Below the pieces are notes generated by a model. It worked only from the letters and a program-made list of their open reading frames with translations, was not told the origin of the DNA and searched no databases. A DNA stretch of 64,000 nt from Alloscardovia theropitheci. GTDB taxonomy: Bacteria; Actinomycetota; Actinomycetes; Actinomycetales; Bifidobacteriaceae. Location: the NCBI RefSeq assembly GCF_004332295.1, contig NZ_RXLP01000021.1, forward strand, positions 1-64,000, in the 5' to 3' direction. Shown piece by piece: positions 53,738-62,453 of the stretch (position 1 is the first letter of the stretch; each line of letters opens with the position of its first letter). The translations under genes were made by a program, and so were the position numbers.

Positions 53738-54610
53738 TCACACAGCAACTGGAGCTTTAATAGTTGGGTGATACTGATAATTTTCAATTACGAAATCACT
53801 ATATTGGTATTCCTCTAAGGAATTTGCTTTTTCAAGCTTCAACTGTGGATAAGGATAAGGCTTACGACCAAGCTGTTCTAAGACCTGCTCCATATGATTA
53901 TCATAAATATGGCAATCACCACCAGTCCACACAAATTCTCCCGGCTCAAGACCTGCCTGCTGAGCCATCATCAAAGTGAGCAAAGAATATGAAGCAATAT
54001 TGAAAGGAACGCCCAAGAACATATCTGCTGAACGCTGATAAAGCTGGCATGAGAGCTTGCCATCAGCGACATAGAATTGGAATAACGAGTGGCATGGAGG
54101 CAAAGCCATATTCTCTACCTCGGCAGGGTTCCACGCCGTAACAATCATACGGCGAGAATCAGGATTATTCTTAAGCATATCAAGCACCTGAGCAATCTGA
54201 TCTATAGTATGCTCAGGATCGTCTTGAGTTGGAGCTGGCCAACTACGCCACTGAACACCATATACCGGCCCTAAATCGCCGTTCTCATCTGCCCACTCGT
54301 CCCAAATATGAACATTATTTTCCTGGAGCCACTTAATATTGTGCGAACCCTTAAGGAACCAGAGCAATTCGTATGCGATACCTTTGAAGAACACACGTTT
54401 AGTCGTTAGAAGTGGGAATGATTCGCTCAGATCAAAACGCATCTGACGACCGAAAACGGATACAGTTCCCGTTCCTGTTCGATCCGATTTCAGCGTTCCA
54501 TTAAGCAAAATATCTCGAACTGTATCCTCATACGGCATAGGAATATCAGTTTCAGGACGCGCTGGAATGCGAGCGCGAATATCATCAAGTTCTTGCTGTG
54601 TAAGTGCCAT
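53738..54610 (-). CDS. thyA: Thymidylate synthase
   Basis: ThyA methylates dUMP to dTMP with methylene-tetrahydrofolate. The product is 290 aa from ATG 54610; the frame is open further 5' but the family starts here. Signatures: [39 protein letters not shown], nucleophile Cys173 in [34 protein letters not shown] and [13 protein letters not shown]. No Shine-Dalgarno is visible, while TAATGT ends 7 nt before the ATG, so the mRNA may be leaderless. The order thyA-folA is the usual actinobacterial one. Confidence 0.96.
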   Translation of the reverse strand: MALTQQELDDIRARIPARPETDIPMPYEDTVRDILLNGTLKSDRTGTGTVSVFGRQMRFDLSESFPLLTTKRVFFKGIAYELLWFLKGSHNIKWLQENNVHIWDEWADENGDLGPVYGVQWRSWPAPTQDDPEHTIDQIAQVLDMLKNNPDSRRMIVTAWNPAEVENMALPPCHSLFQFYVADGKLSCQLYQRSADMFLGVPFNIASYSLLTLMMAQQAGLEPGEFVWTGGDCHIYDNHMEQVLEQLGRKPYPYPQLKLEKANSLEEYQYSDFVIENYQYHPTIKAPVAV

Positions 54611-55021
54611 ACGTATGACATTAGCACGGTCACACACCTGTTTTGCGCATAGCATGACTTTATGTTCTTTTCGAGCGATAACTCAAACGCCTAGACAGCC
54701 CTTGCAACATATGATATCTCTATACAAAATATTGATAATCATCGCGTTCCACGTGAAACATACTTCCTTCAACGTACATATTCCAGAGCCTTTTGCGTCA
54801 GCACATCCTGTTTCAGCCTGCGCATTCTTCTGCTCTACTTATCAAAATCACTCCAAAACGTTCTCAGCCGAGTCCTCTACTACACGATTTGGTTGCTATA
54901 CAATACAAATCCACTCACGCTACGAGCGAATTTTGCTACATAAATAAATAACGGTGGGAATACTCATACTCCTCGTTGTATTGTAAGAGATGATAATACT
55001 TCTTCAAATTAAGGAGACACC
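54611..55021. other. Intergenic region carrying a parS-like site
   Basis: 411 bp between divergent thyA and the OsmC-like gene. Besides the parS-like palindrome at 54745-54760 it contains only promoter-like A/T-rich sequence near the right end (TGATAATACT at 54991-55000). No gene is seen. Confidence 0.5.
54745..54760. other. Candidate parS (ParB-binding) site
   Basis: CGTTCCACGTGAAACA matches the general bacterial parS consensus TGTTTCACGTGAAACA at 14 of 16 positions, with the central CACGTG and GAAACA intact. It lies in non-coding DNA. parS sites bind ParB and seed chromosome segregation near the origin. Confidence 0.6.
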
Positions 55022-55441
55022 ATGGCACGTTTATGGGTTGAGCGTAATAAGGAAGACGGCTCATGGGATGCTTTCAGCGATGATGGTGCCCATATCAAGT
55101 TTGGTCGCGGCTCAGATCCAGGCGTTTTCTCACCTGGCGATTTAAGTAAAATCGCTCTCGCTGCTTGCGCGGCATTGTCTAGCCAGTTCGCTGTTGAATC
55201 AGCATTAGGCGAAGGCAACGGAGCACGAATTGTTGTAGATGCAAATTACGACGACGAAACCGATAGCTATCTTAGCTTTAACGAGCAGGTTGTAGTTGAT
55301 GCAATGGAAGCAGGTTTGGACGAGGCAGCGGCTCAAAAGCTAGCTGAACGCGTCCGTCGCCATATTGAAAAGGGCTGCACGGTCATGCATACTTATGTCA
55401 AGGAAACACCTGTACGTATGGATGTAGACATTCGTCACTAA
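55022..55441 (+). CDS. OsmC-like protein
   Basis: The 139-aa product matches the OsmC/Ohr fold in length and layout: a beta-rich N-terminus (MARLWVERNKEDGSWDAF), FSPGDLSKIALAACAALSS with a Cys in the first long helix, and RRHIEKGCTVMHTY holding a second Cys. OsmC proteins use these two Cys to reduce organic hydroperoxides. AAGGAG precedes the ATG. It is monocistronic with a strong terminator. The call rests on fold motifs; peroxidase activity is inferred. Confidence 0.8.
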   Translation: MARLWVERNKEDGSWDAFSDDGAHIKFGRGSDPGVFSPGDLSKIALAACAALSSQFAVESALGEGNGARIVVDANYDDETDSYLSFNEQVVVDAMEAGLDEAAAQKLAERVRRHIEKGCTVMHTYVKETPVRMDVDIRH

Positions 55442-55459
55442 TTTTCGCAGTTATATGTA

Positions 55460-55512
55460 AAAGATTCGGGTGGTTGTATACATTTTATTTGTATACAACC
55501 ACCCGAATCTTT
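55460..55512. terminator. Bidirectional terminator
   Basis: Perfect 22-bp stem (55460-55481 with 55491-55512) around a 9-nt loop, flanked by A and T runs. It follows the OsmC-like gene and faces the USP gene. Confidence 0.9.
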
Positions 55513-55652
55513 CTAATTATTACTCTATTCCCTGTTCTCTGGAAAAGCCAAATTCGTCGATATATGTTTCCACATATATATCTCTACGACTTTCTAGTCT
55601 TTCTCGACTTCCTCGACTTTATGCCATATCCATTTTGTCTTATGATAATTTT

Positions 55653-56693
55653 TTACGATGGGTCAATTGTTTCTTCCAAATTCTTTAATTCAGAAGGTTC
55701 AGCTTGTTCCACAGTAATTGATTCCACACCCGTAATATCACTCAATGGCTTAGTTGCAACTTCATCCGGCGAGTCTGGAATAGTATTTAGCTCGCTTTCT
55801 GCTGCCTGCACATAGCGGCGTGGAACCACGTAAACAGGTTTATCTGAATGTTGCAGAAGAGCTTGACTTACCGAGCCAAACAAAAGACCAGTAAGACCAC
55901 CACGCCCGCGAGAGCCTACTACGACGATATCATTTTCAGGTAACGCTGCTTCCAAAGCATGCACCGATGTACCCACTGCTACTTGCTCATCAATAACCAG
56001 GCTTGGATACTTCACACGAAGCGGAGCTAAGCGCGTATGCAAATCATCAGCGTAAGATTCGAGGACACTCCTCATTTCTGTATCATCTAAGTTACTAAGA
56101 GGCGGCACTGCGCTAATAACTTTAAGCTGAGCACCCCAACTATCAGCAAATTCTGCAGCAATTTCAAGTGCCTTAAGTCCCCATTTTGACTCATCAGAAT
56201 TAACAACGACATGAGTTATCTCGTTATTCAGATGAACTTTATTGCCATCATCATCAGTATATGGGACAACAACAATTGGGCAATACGCGTATGCAGGTAA
56301 GCTAGACGACGTCGTTCCAAGAAGACGCTCGGCCAGACCTCCCTTACCACGATTGCCAATAACTACTAAATTATAATTACGCGATAATTCAATAAAAACA
56401 GCAGATGGTTCACCCGTTACGATGAGGGTTGTTGCTTCTACGCCTTGTCTTGTCGCAATTGCCTTTGCTCTGCCTAAAATTTCTTGAGCATCAAGACGCG
56501 AAGCAGCATCATCTCCCGATGCAGTAAACGTATTATCGAAAGACACAGCAGCATAGCTTGGTAAAGTGTACGCACTGACTATATGTAAGGTTAACCCTGC
56601 ATGATGTGCATAATTAGCCGCCCACCATACTGCCTTATACGCCGCCTCAGAACCATCGACGCCTACGAGAATTGCCTTTTCATACCGTGCCAT
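55653..56693 (-). CDS. Tandem universal stress protein (UspA x2)
   Basis: A cytoplasmic 346-aa protein with two UspA domains (about residues 5-150 and 160-305). Both have the ATP-binding signature G-x2-G-x-G-G...G-S/T: VVIGNRGKGGLAERLLGTTSSSL and VVVGSRGRGGLTGLLFGSVSQAL. The N-terminal VGVDGSEAAYKAVWWA and mid VVNSDESKWGLKALEIA strands fit. An acidic tail of about 40 residues is extra. Such proteins bind ATP and help survival in stress or growth arrest. AGGAGG precedes the ATG. Confidence 0.93.
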   Translation of the reverse strand: MARYEKAILVGVDGSEAAYKAVWWAANYAHHAGLTLHIVSAYTLPSYAAVSFDNTFTASGDDAASRLDAQEILGRAKAIATRQGVEATTLIVTGEPSAVFIELSRNYNLVVIGNRGKGGLAERLLGTTSSSLPAYAYCPIVVVPYTDDDGNKVHLNNEITHVVVNSDESKWGLKALEIAAEFADSWGAQLKVISAVPPLSNLDDTEMRSVLESYADDLHTRLAPLRVKYPSLVIDEQVAVGTSVHALEAALPENDIVVVGSRGRGGLTGLLFGSVSQALLQHSDKPVYVVPRRYVQAAESELNTIPDSPDEVATKPLSDITGVESITVEQAEPSELKNLEETIDPS

Positions 56694-56833
56694 GGAACAC
56701 CTCCTTGTTAGTTCCTGTACTCACATTGTAGCGCGAAATTACTCAGCAAGGAAAGGCATGTCTTAACTCACAGATTCTGTGATACCGCATAGACCTACGT
56801 GGCACCAATTGACATCACATGATGAAATAAAAA

Positions 56834-56861
56834 GTGGAGTGGGCAGTATAGTCCACTCCAC
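56834..56861 (-). terminator. Terminator of the CHAP hydrolase gene
   Basis: GTGGAGTGG (56834-56842) pairs with CCACTCCAC (56853-56861); the minus strand continues TTTTTATTTC. Confidence 0.85.
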
Positions 56862-56881
56862 AAAGAGCACTATATAAAATC

Positions 56882-57727
56882 TTACTCGTGAATGAATTCA
56901 AAGCGAGAAGCGTTGGAAATCGTTCGCGAGAAAATCTTTCCACCTGTACCGGCATTAGATTCGGAAGTTACAATAGAGCCATCATCGTTAACTTTTTCAA
57001 CGATTGCAACGTGACCATAGTATGCAACAGCGCCTTCTTGACCTGGCTGGAATACTACTACATCGCCAACCTGAGGCTTGTTATCAACTGAATAGCCAAG
57101 CTTACGAGCTGAATTTGCCCACTGAGCACCATTTCCAAAGTATGAACCTACTGGAAGTCCCAGCTGATGACGACGCGTATACGCCCACCATGTGCACTGT
57201 GAGAATTCATATGCAAGGCCTACGTCCCCAGTCGGATGATCAATTGCAGTCAAATTATTCACATCAATGGCTGTAGCACCATCTTCAACATTCCACGCAA
57301 CTGCATCCGAAGTCTTCACCGAAGCAGTTTCTACGCCAGGTTGAATTTCATCTTTACTTGTACGTTCTGACGAACGCGACACAGTCGACCGTGCTGTAGA
57401 ATCAGTCGTTGTCGCATGCGTATCAGCAGCTGCAGCAACCGCAACGGTACGATCAAAAAGATTAGAATTCATGCCCGCAGCAGTAGCAGCTACTGCTGTA
57501 CCCACTGTGCCAAGGAGCAGAGTAATAGCGCCTGACATAGTGAAACGATTCTTACGCGCATGAGCACGTTCGTAAGCACGTCTTTCACGACGAGTGCGCG
57601 GCATTGCGTTAACCTCACGAGCAACGGCTTCATGCAAAGTTTCCGTAGCGAGCGTAGAAGTGAGAGCACTTGCGTGCTTTGCAGTGCGCTTGTTGACAGA
57701 AGCCGCCTTGTGCGCTGCATGTTTCAT
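56882..57727 (-). CDS. Secreted CHAP-domain peptidoglycan hydrolase
   Basis: A 281-aa cell-wall amidase/endopeptidase candidate. The start is ATG 57727, with GAGGAG 8 nt upstream; the earlier GTG lies in that ribosome site. A long basic N-terminus (TRRERRAYERAHARKNRF) leads to a signal or anchor helix (ITLLLGTVGTAVAATAAG), then an Ala/Thr/Ser-rich linker. The C-terminal CHAP domain has the catalytic Cys in SQCTWWAYTRR and His in YYGHVAIVEKV, with GDVVVFQPG between them. It is monocistronic with a long leader containing a hairpin at 57790-57816. Confidence 0.9.
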   Translation of the reverse strand: MKHAAHKAASVNKRTAKHASALTSTLATETLHEAVAREVNAMPRTRRERRAYERAHARKNRFTMSGAITLLLGTVGTAVAATAAGMNSNLFDRTVAVAAAADTHATTTDSTARSTVSRSSERTSKDEIQPGVETASVKTSDAVAWNVEDGATAIDVNNLTAIDHPTGDVGLAYEFSQCTWWAYTRRHQLGLPVGSYFGNGAQWANSARKLGYSVDNKPQVGDVVVFQPGQEGAVAYYGHVAIVEKVNDDGSIVTSESNAGTGGKIFSRTISNASRFEFIHE

Positions 57728-58074
57728 AAAAATCACTCCTCATTTTTTACTCGGACTCGCACCATTTTAGCCTCAACTCTGTATGTATGCAAGGTGAAAC
57801 AATTTTTCTCACCTTGTCTAGACGATACGCTTCCTCTACAAATCGTTGATATTTCAGGGAAATTATTTATCATAATTTTGTTTGTTCACAAGAAAATTTT
57901 CACATATGCACGCGTAGATGCTCGTGTACTCGTTGCGCTTTAGTCACCGCTTCATCATATACAGTCATTTGCGATTATGTGCAATTTTTTGAAGAATTTC
58001 CACGAGGAATGAGTTTTCTTCTCACGATGCGTACATTCAGCCATCTTGCAAAAATTTCACGTTATATTTGAAGT
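57728..58074. promoter_or_regulatory. Divergent region between CHAP hydrolase and serC
   Basis: 347 bp. In the CHAP leader CAAGGTGA (57790-57797) pairs with TCACCTTG (57809-57816), a hairpin about 65 nt before the start codon that could act in cis. At the serC end, TATATT lies 6 nt before the ATG without a Shine-Dalgarno, suggesting a leaderless mRNA. I do not see the conserved c-di-AMP riboswitch core. Confidence 0.45.
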
Positions 58075-59244
58075 ATGACTGAAAATATGCCACTTCTTGA
58101 TATTTCCATGCTCCCTGCTGATGGCCGATTCGGCTCAGGCCCAAGTAAAATTCGCGATGCTCAGCTGGAATTTTTAGCCGATACTGGTTCCCAGCTTATG
58201 GGTACATCACACAGACAAAAGCCCATTAAAGACTTAGTAGGCGAAATTCAAGATGGAATTCGCACTCTTTATAACCTTCCAGATGATTATGAAGTTGTCC
58301 TCGGTAATGGCGGCGCAACCGCATTTTGGGATATAGCATGTGCATGTCTTATTGAAAGAAAAGCTGCGTTTGCGACGTATGGATCTTTTAGCGAAAAATT
58401 TGCGAACAGTGCAAAAAACTGTCCATTCCTTGACGAACCAGTAATTTATAGTGCTGACTTCGGCAACTACTGCTTACCGTCTGCTAGCTCGGATATCGAC
58501 ACTTATGCTTGGACTCATAATGAAACGTCTACGGGCGTACTCGCTCCTGTTCACCGTATCGAGGGAGCAAACGATGACGCATTAATGATTGTTGACGGAA
58601 CATCAGCAGCTGGTGGCACGAAAATTAATCCTTGTGAGATTGATGTCTATTACTTCTCTCCGCAAAAAGCCTTTGGATCCGATGGCGGATTATGGATTGC
58701 GCTTGCTTCTGCACGTGCGATTGAACGGGCACAACGTATCGAGTCCTATGCATTATCTCATCCAGAGCAGGGACGCTGGATCCCATCATTCCTATCATTT
58801 ACACACGCCGTCACGAATTCACGCAAGCACCAGACCCTCAACACCCCCGCTATCGCCACACTTATCATGTTGAAAAATCAGATTGATTGGCTCATGAAGA
58901 ACGGCGGTCTCGATTGGGCACAGGCTCGTTGCGCTCAATCGGCTGAAGTCATCTATCAATGGGCACAAAACGTCGAATACGCTGAGCCTTTTGTCTCTAA
59001 GAAGTCAGCGCGCTCCACAGTCGTGGTTACGGTTGATCTCGATGAGAGTATCAGCGCGCAGGAAGTCATCTCAGCTTTGCGCGCTAACGGGATAGTAGAC
59101 GTGGCCGGCTATCGAGCATTGGGTCGCAATCAGCTACGAATCGGAGTTTTCCCATCAGTAGATACTCAAGACGTAATCGCTTTAACACAATGCATTGATG
59201 CAATTGTCACTGCATTGAAAGATGAGAACAATGCTCTCAACTAA
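58075..59244 (+). CDS. serC: Phosphoserine aminotransferase
   Basis: A PLP enzyme making 3-phosphoserine from 3-phosphohydroxypyruvate and glutamate, for serine synthesis. The 389-aa product fits the actinobacterial class-V aminotransferase form: FGSGPSKIRDAQLE, MGTSHRQKPIKDLV, VLGNGGATAFWDIA, TSTGVLAPVHRI, MIVDGTSAAGG and the PLP-Lys segment YFSPQKAFGSDGGLW. The C-terminus GYRALGRNQLRIGVFPSVD is conserved. It is followed 67 bp later by a small membrane protein gene. Confidence 0.95.
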   Translation: MTENMPLLDISMLPADGRFGSGPSKIRDAQLEFLADTGSQLMGTSHRQKPIKDLVGEIQDGIRTLYNLPDDYEVVLGNGGATAFWDIACACLIERKAAFATYGSFSEKFANSAKNCPFLDEPVIYSADFGNYCLPSASSDIDTYAWTHNETSTGVLAPVHRIEGANDDALMIVDGTSAAGGTKINPCEIDVYYFSPQKAFGSDGGLWIALASARAIERAQRIESYALSHPEQGRWIPSFLSFTHAVTNSRKHQTLNTPAIATLIMLKNQIDWLMKNGGLDWAQARCAQSAEVIYQWAQNVEYAEPFVSKKSARSTVVVTVDLDESISAQEVISALRANGIVDVAGYRALGRNQLRIGVFPSVDTQDVIALTQCIDAIVTALKDENNALN

Positions 59245-59311
59245 GCTCGTATCTTTGCTTCCATCTTTCTTAAGGAGCTCATCGTCTTGACGAAGTTTTA
59301 ATCTTATCAAT

Positions 59312-59575
59312 ATGAAGATTGCACCTATTTTTGACCCTGAAAAGCGTCGCGAAACCCCCCAAGCCGAGCAAGTTGATCTTCATATTATTTTCCTCATTGG
59401 TACCATTTTCTGGCTGATTTTGGCTATTATTTTTGGAAGCTTCTTCCTTATACAAGGTATCTACGGCGATCGTTTCATGATTTGCATATGGGGAATTATC
59501 ATCGGTGTTTTGGGACTAATTTGGGAGCTATACAACCGTCACCTATACCGGTTGGTAGCTCTTATGCAGCAATAA
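59312..59575 (+). CDS. Small two-TM protein, DUF2530-like
   Basis: The 87-aa product has two hydrophobic helices (about residues 25-48 and 54-72) after a charged N-terminus (FDPEKRRETPQAEQVDLH). Size and topology resemble the actinobacterial DUF2530 family; the match is by general form only. No clear Shine-Dalgarno; a TAATCT-like hexamer close to the ATG may mean a leaderless message. It could instead be read through from serC. Confidence 0.6.
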   Translation: MKIAPIFDPEKRRETPQAEQVDLHIIFLIGTIFWLILAIIFGSFFLIQGIYGDRFMICIWGIIIGVLGLIWELYNRHLYRLVALMQQ

Positions 59576-59869
59576 ATTTCGCAAATACTGTATTCTCGGC
59601 CGCGCAAAATTTTGCGCTACTTCAGCCTATACGATTACTACATCAGCGCATGAAAAGGCTATAAAATTCGACGCCACTAAACGCTATGCACAAGATAAAA
59701 CCAAAGTTACCTGCGATTGAAAAGTACTCACTGGAAACCGCAAACCATCCATCAATCCAACTTACTTAGCAGCCGCTGTTCGCTGATCACATTGGAAGCC
59801 CATATTTGAAGCCCAAAATTTACTGATTTTCCTGTGCGGTAAATATTGTGCAGTAGGTATTACCGCAAT

Positions 59870-61192
59870 TTACTGAGCAAGTGGTAAGAACAAGCTAAAC
59901 GTACTCCCCTTGCCTGGAGCACTCCACACCGTCACAGTTCCATGATGGGTCAAAGCCACGTGCTTGACAATGGACAATCCAAGACCTACCGAATCATCCG
60001 AATCATATGGCTGCTGCGATCCACGATAAAAACGCTCGAATATGTGCGATTGTTCGTCTTGTGGGATTCCAACTCCTGTATCGATGACTCGGATTACCGC
60101 AAATTTATCATCATGAGCTTTATCTACTACCACGGTCACCACTGCATTATCGTTTGAATAATGAATAGCATTCGCAACGAGTTTATCGACTGCTGCACGA
60201 ATTTGCACGGCACTTGCATTCACCATAATGTTTTGTGCACATCGTGTATGGATACGCACACCTCGATATGGCTTAATATCTGATATTACAGAAATTACAA
60301 GTTCACCCAAATCAAGTCGATTTTCAGGACTTGGCATGACTTTTTCTTGCGCTTGAATAAGTAGCAGTAAGTCAGATACCAGCTTATTTAAGTGCCCCGC
60401 CTGAGTGGCGATAATCTTACCATCACGTGATATCGCTTCAGCTGACGTAAAGTTCTTCCAACGATTTCCGATAGCTTCCATCTGCTGTGTCGGTTTGATA
60501 AGCTGTTCAGCTACATTTACCACAAAATCGTCACGCGTTTGAGCGAAACGTTTTTGCTCACTATTATCGCGAATAAGAACCAAAATCATATGATCACTTA
60601 TTGCGCTTACTGAAACAGCCAACCAATGTGGTCGCTCGACAGTTTTCGTAGCAAATTTATCATTATCACGAATTTGACTGGAATCACTACTAGCCGTATT
60701 ACCTATTTCATCGCCGAATTCGTTATCTTCGTCAATCACAGTCGCAGTGTGCGTGACGATATCAAAGCTCTGACGACCCTGCCCTTGTCGAACGCGATGA
60801 ATGGCATCAAGAATTTCTTCATTTATTATTTCGTCATTATCGACAATATTCCACCGATAAGCAGATGCAGATGCCCGCTCAACTTCATCATCAGCGCTCA
60901 CCACTATTGTCGCAGCTTCAAGCTGAGAAAGAACACGAATAGTTGTAAGATCAAGTTCGTCGTCATCATCATCGTCGTCATCATCATCCACATCAAGACG
61001 CTGACGTATACGCCTTCTACGTCGATACTTCATACGCCATTGCATTGATTTCATTGTCCGCCAAAAACTCTTATTATGAGCAATCACTGGCGAGATTAAT
61101 CGCCATAGAAACGAAAGAATCCACCCTACAAAAATCACCGTCATAACGATGATTATGATGAGCGAGACAACAGAGGTAACGTCAAACTGCAT
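59870..61192 (-). CDS. SenX3-like sensor kinase lacking the phosphoacceptor histidine
   Basis: A 440-aa membrane protein with one N-terminal TM (about residues 7-32), a basic stretch, ten consecutive Asp residues (69-78), a PAS-like region and a HisKA/HATPase module. The HisKA box reads RDDFVVNVAEQLIKPTQQM where SenX3/PhoR kinases have FVANVSHELKTPV, so Glu228 stands at the histidine. The ATPase domain looks intact: N-box VDKLVANAIHYSND, G1 VIDTGVGIPQDE, F-box IFERFYRG, G2 GLGLSIVKHVALTHHG. It diverges from phoU across 148 bp, the usual phosphate-regulation neighbourhood, but no response regulator gene is in the window. It may be an ATP-binding pseudokinase. Confidence 0.85.
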   Translation of the reverse strand: MQFDVTSVVSLIIIIVMTVIFVGWILSFLWRLISPVIAHNKSFWRTMKSMQWRMKYRRRRRIRQRLDVDDDDDDDDDDELDLTTIRVLSQLEAATIVVSADDEVERASASAYRWNIVDNDEIINEEILDAIHRVRQGQGRQSFDIVTHTATVIDEDNEFGDEIGNTASSDSSQIRDNDKFATKTVERPHWLAVSVSAISDHMILVLIRDNSEQKRFAQTRDDFVVNVAEQLIKPTQQMEAIGNRWKNFTSAEAISRDGKIIATQAGHLNKLVSDLLLLIQAQEKVMPSPENRLDLGELVISVISDIKPYRGVRIHTRCAQNIMVNASAVQIRAAVDKLVANAIHYSNDNAVVTVVVDKAHDDKFAVIRVIDTGVGIPQDEQSHIFERFYRGSQQPYDSDDSVGLGLSIVKHVALTHHGTVTVWSAPGKGSTFSLFLPLAQ

Positions 61193-61340
61193 ATGACTAT
61201 TGTGTCATACGCATGGCATAGGAGGCTACACATGCGATCACATATGCGCTCTATGCTGAGCGCCACATAGCAAAGACACGCTAAAGACACGGGCATACTC
61301 TAAAATTGGAATACCACATTTAGAACCAGCAGGAGGTCAC

Positions 61341-62027
61341 ATGCGCACCCTTTTCAACGAAGAATTGCAACAAGTCGCTGATGATTTGGTTACACTAGCG
61401 AGCGCAGTGAATGTCGCTGTGCAGAATGCAGGAAAAGCTTTATTTGACTGTGATATTGAGATTGCACAGTCAGTCATTGATAATGATAAAAAAATTGATT
61501 CTTTAGAGCATTCCATCAATAATCATTGCGTGACTCTTTTAGCTAAGCAGAGTCCAGTTGCAACTGATTTGCGCATCGTTGTGTCCGCCATGAGTGTTGC
61601 CTCTTTGCTAGAGCGAATGGGCGATTTAGCACGACATATCGCTGAAATTGCACGTACTACTTTCCCTGATTCCCCACTTGCTCCTCAAGTTGAGGAAGTT
61701 TTCCACAAGATGCAGTCCTTTACGCAGGAAACTACGGAAAAACTTGTTCGCATCCTTGGCGATCAGGATGAAAAAGCCGCACAAGATCTTATTATCCGTG
61801 ATGATGAGATGGATAAATTATTCGAATCGGTTTATACCATCGCTCGCTCAGATGAATGGAATGCCACTACAGAGCAAACTATTGATACTGTTCTTTTGAG
61901 CCGTTACTATGAACGTATCGGCGACCATTCCGTCTCTATCGCACGACGTATGGTGTACACCGTTTCAGGATTCGATCCGTCAAAAGATCCAACTCATTTC
62001 ATTGGTGTAGACAAAGATGGCGACTAA
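61341..62027 (+). CDS. phoU: Phosphate-specific transport system accessory protein PhoU
   Basis: PhoU links the Pst transporter to the phosphate-sensing kinase and represses the Pho response when phosphate is ample. The 228-aa product is all-helical, with two PhoU repeats (about residues 15-105 and 118-212). Each carries the metal-binding pattern: LLERMGDLARHIAEIA in the first, YYERIGDHSVSIARRM in the second. GGAGG precedes the ATG. No pst genes are adjacent. It diverges from the degenerate SenX3-like kinase. Confidence 0.95.
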   Translation: MRTLFNEELQQVADDLVTLASAVNVAVQNAGKALFDCDIEIAQSVIDNDKKIDSLEHSINNHCVTLLAKQSPVATDLRIVVSAMSVASLLERMGDLARHIAEIARTTFPDSPLAPQVEEVFHKMQSFTQETTEKLVRILGDQDEKAAQDLIIRDDEMDKLFESVYTIARSDEWNATTEQTIDTVLLSRYYERIGDHSVSIARRMVYTVSGFDPSKDPTHFIGVDKDGD

Positions 62028-62111
62028 TTAGGACTCAATACAATATATATGTATTGGTTCTCGATTTAATCACGCGATTTGCGTACACAATTTAAGCAGT
62101 TGATTTAACTA

Positions 62112-62176
62112 GTCGAATTAACAAGTCGAATTAACAAGTCGAATTAACAAGTCGAATTAACAAGTCGAATTAACAA
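62112..62176. repeat. 13-bp tandem repeat, five perfect copies
   Basis: Unit GTCGAATTAACAA is repeated exactly five times without spacers. A degenerate copy precedes it (62099-62111) and another follows (62177-62189). It lies in non-coding DNA between phoU and its presumed terminator. Confidence 0.95.
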
Positions 62177-62231
62177 GTCGATTGAAGTACGCGCAGATAC
62201 CATGTCATAATTTAAATGCTTACGAATTAAC

Positions 62232-62280
62232 ACTGTGGGCGGTAAATATACGAAGTGTATATTTACCGCCCACAGTTTTT
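62232..62280 (+). terminator. Strong terminator downstream of phoU
   Basis: Perfect 20-bp stem (62232-62251 with 62257-62276), 5-nt loop, then TTTTT. It lies 205 nt past the phoU stop, beyond the tandem repeat. Confidence 0.9.
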
Positions 62281-62453
62281 CGTCATGATTGCTTGAGTTA
62301 CTGTTGCTTTCGTCGCAAATGTTTTAGCTTCACATTATTTCAGCTACACGTTATTTCTAGTGCAGAGCATCCGGCTCATATCCCGTTAGCACTTACTTCA
62401 CCTCGCATAGCTGTCTATCTTATTTGACGAACTTCAGCTTTTCCTTTTAGAGG

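Noticed and set aside
57728-58074. c-di-AMP (ydaO) riboswitch upstream of the CHAP hydrolase
   Set aside because: Such switches are known before cell-wall hydrolases in actinobacteria, but the conserved core and G-rich elements are not visible; only a simple hairpin is seen.
62112-62176. Tandem repeat as a CRISPR array
   Set aside because: The 13-bp units are directly adjacent with no spacers and no cas genes are present.
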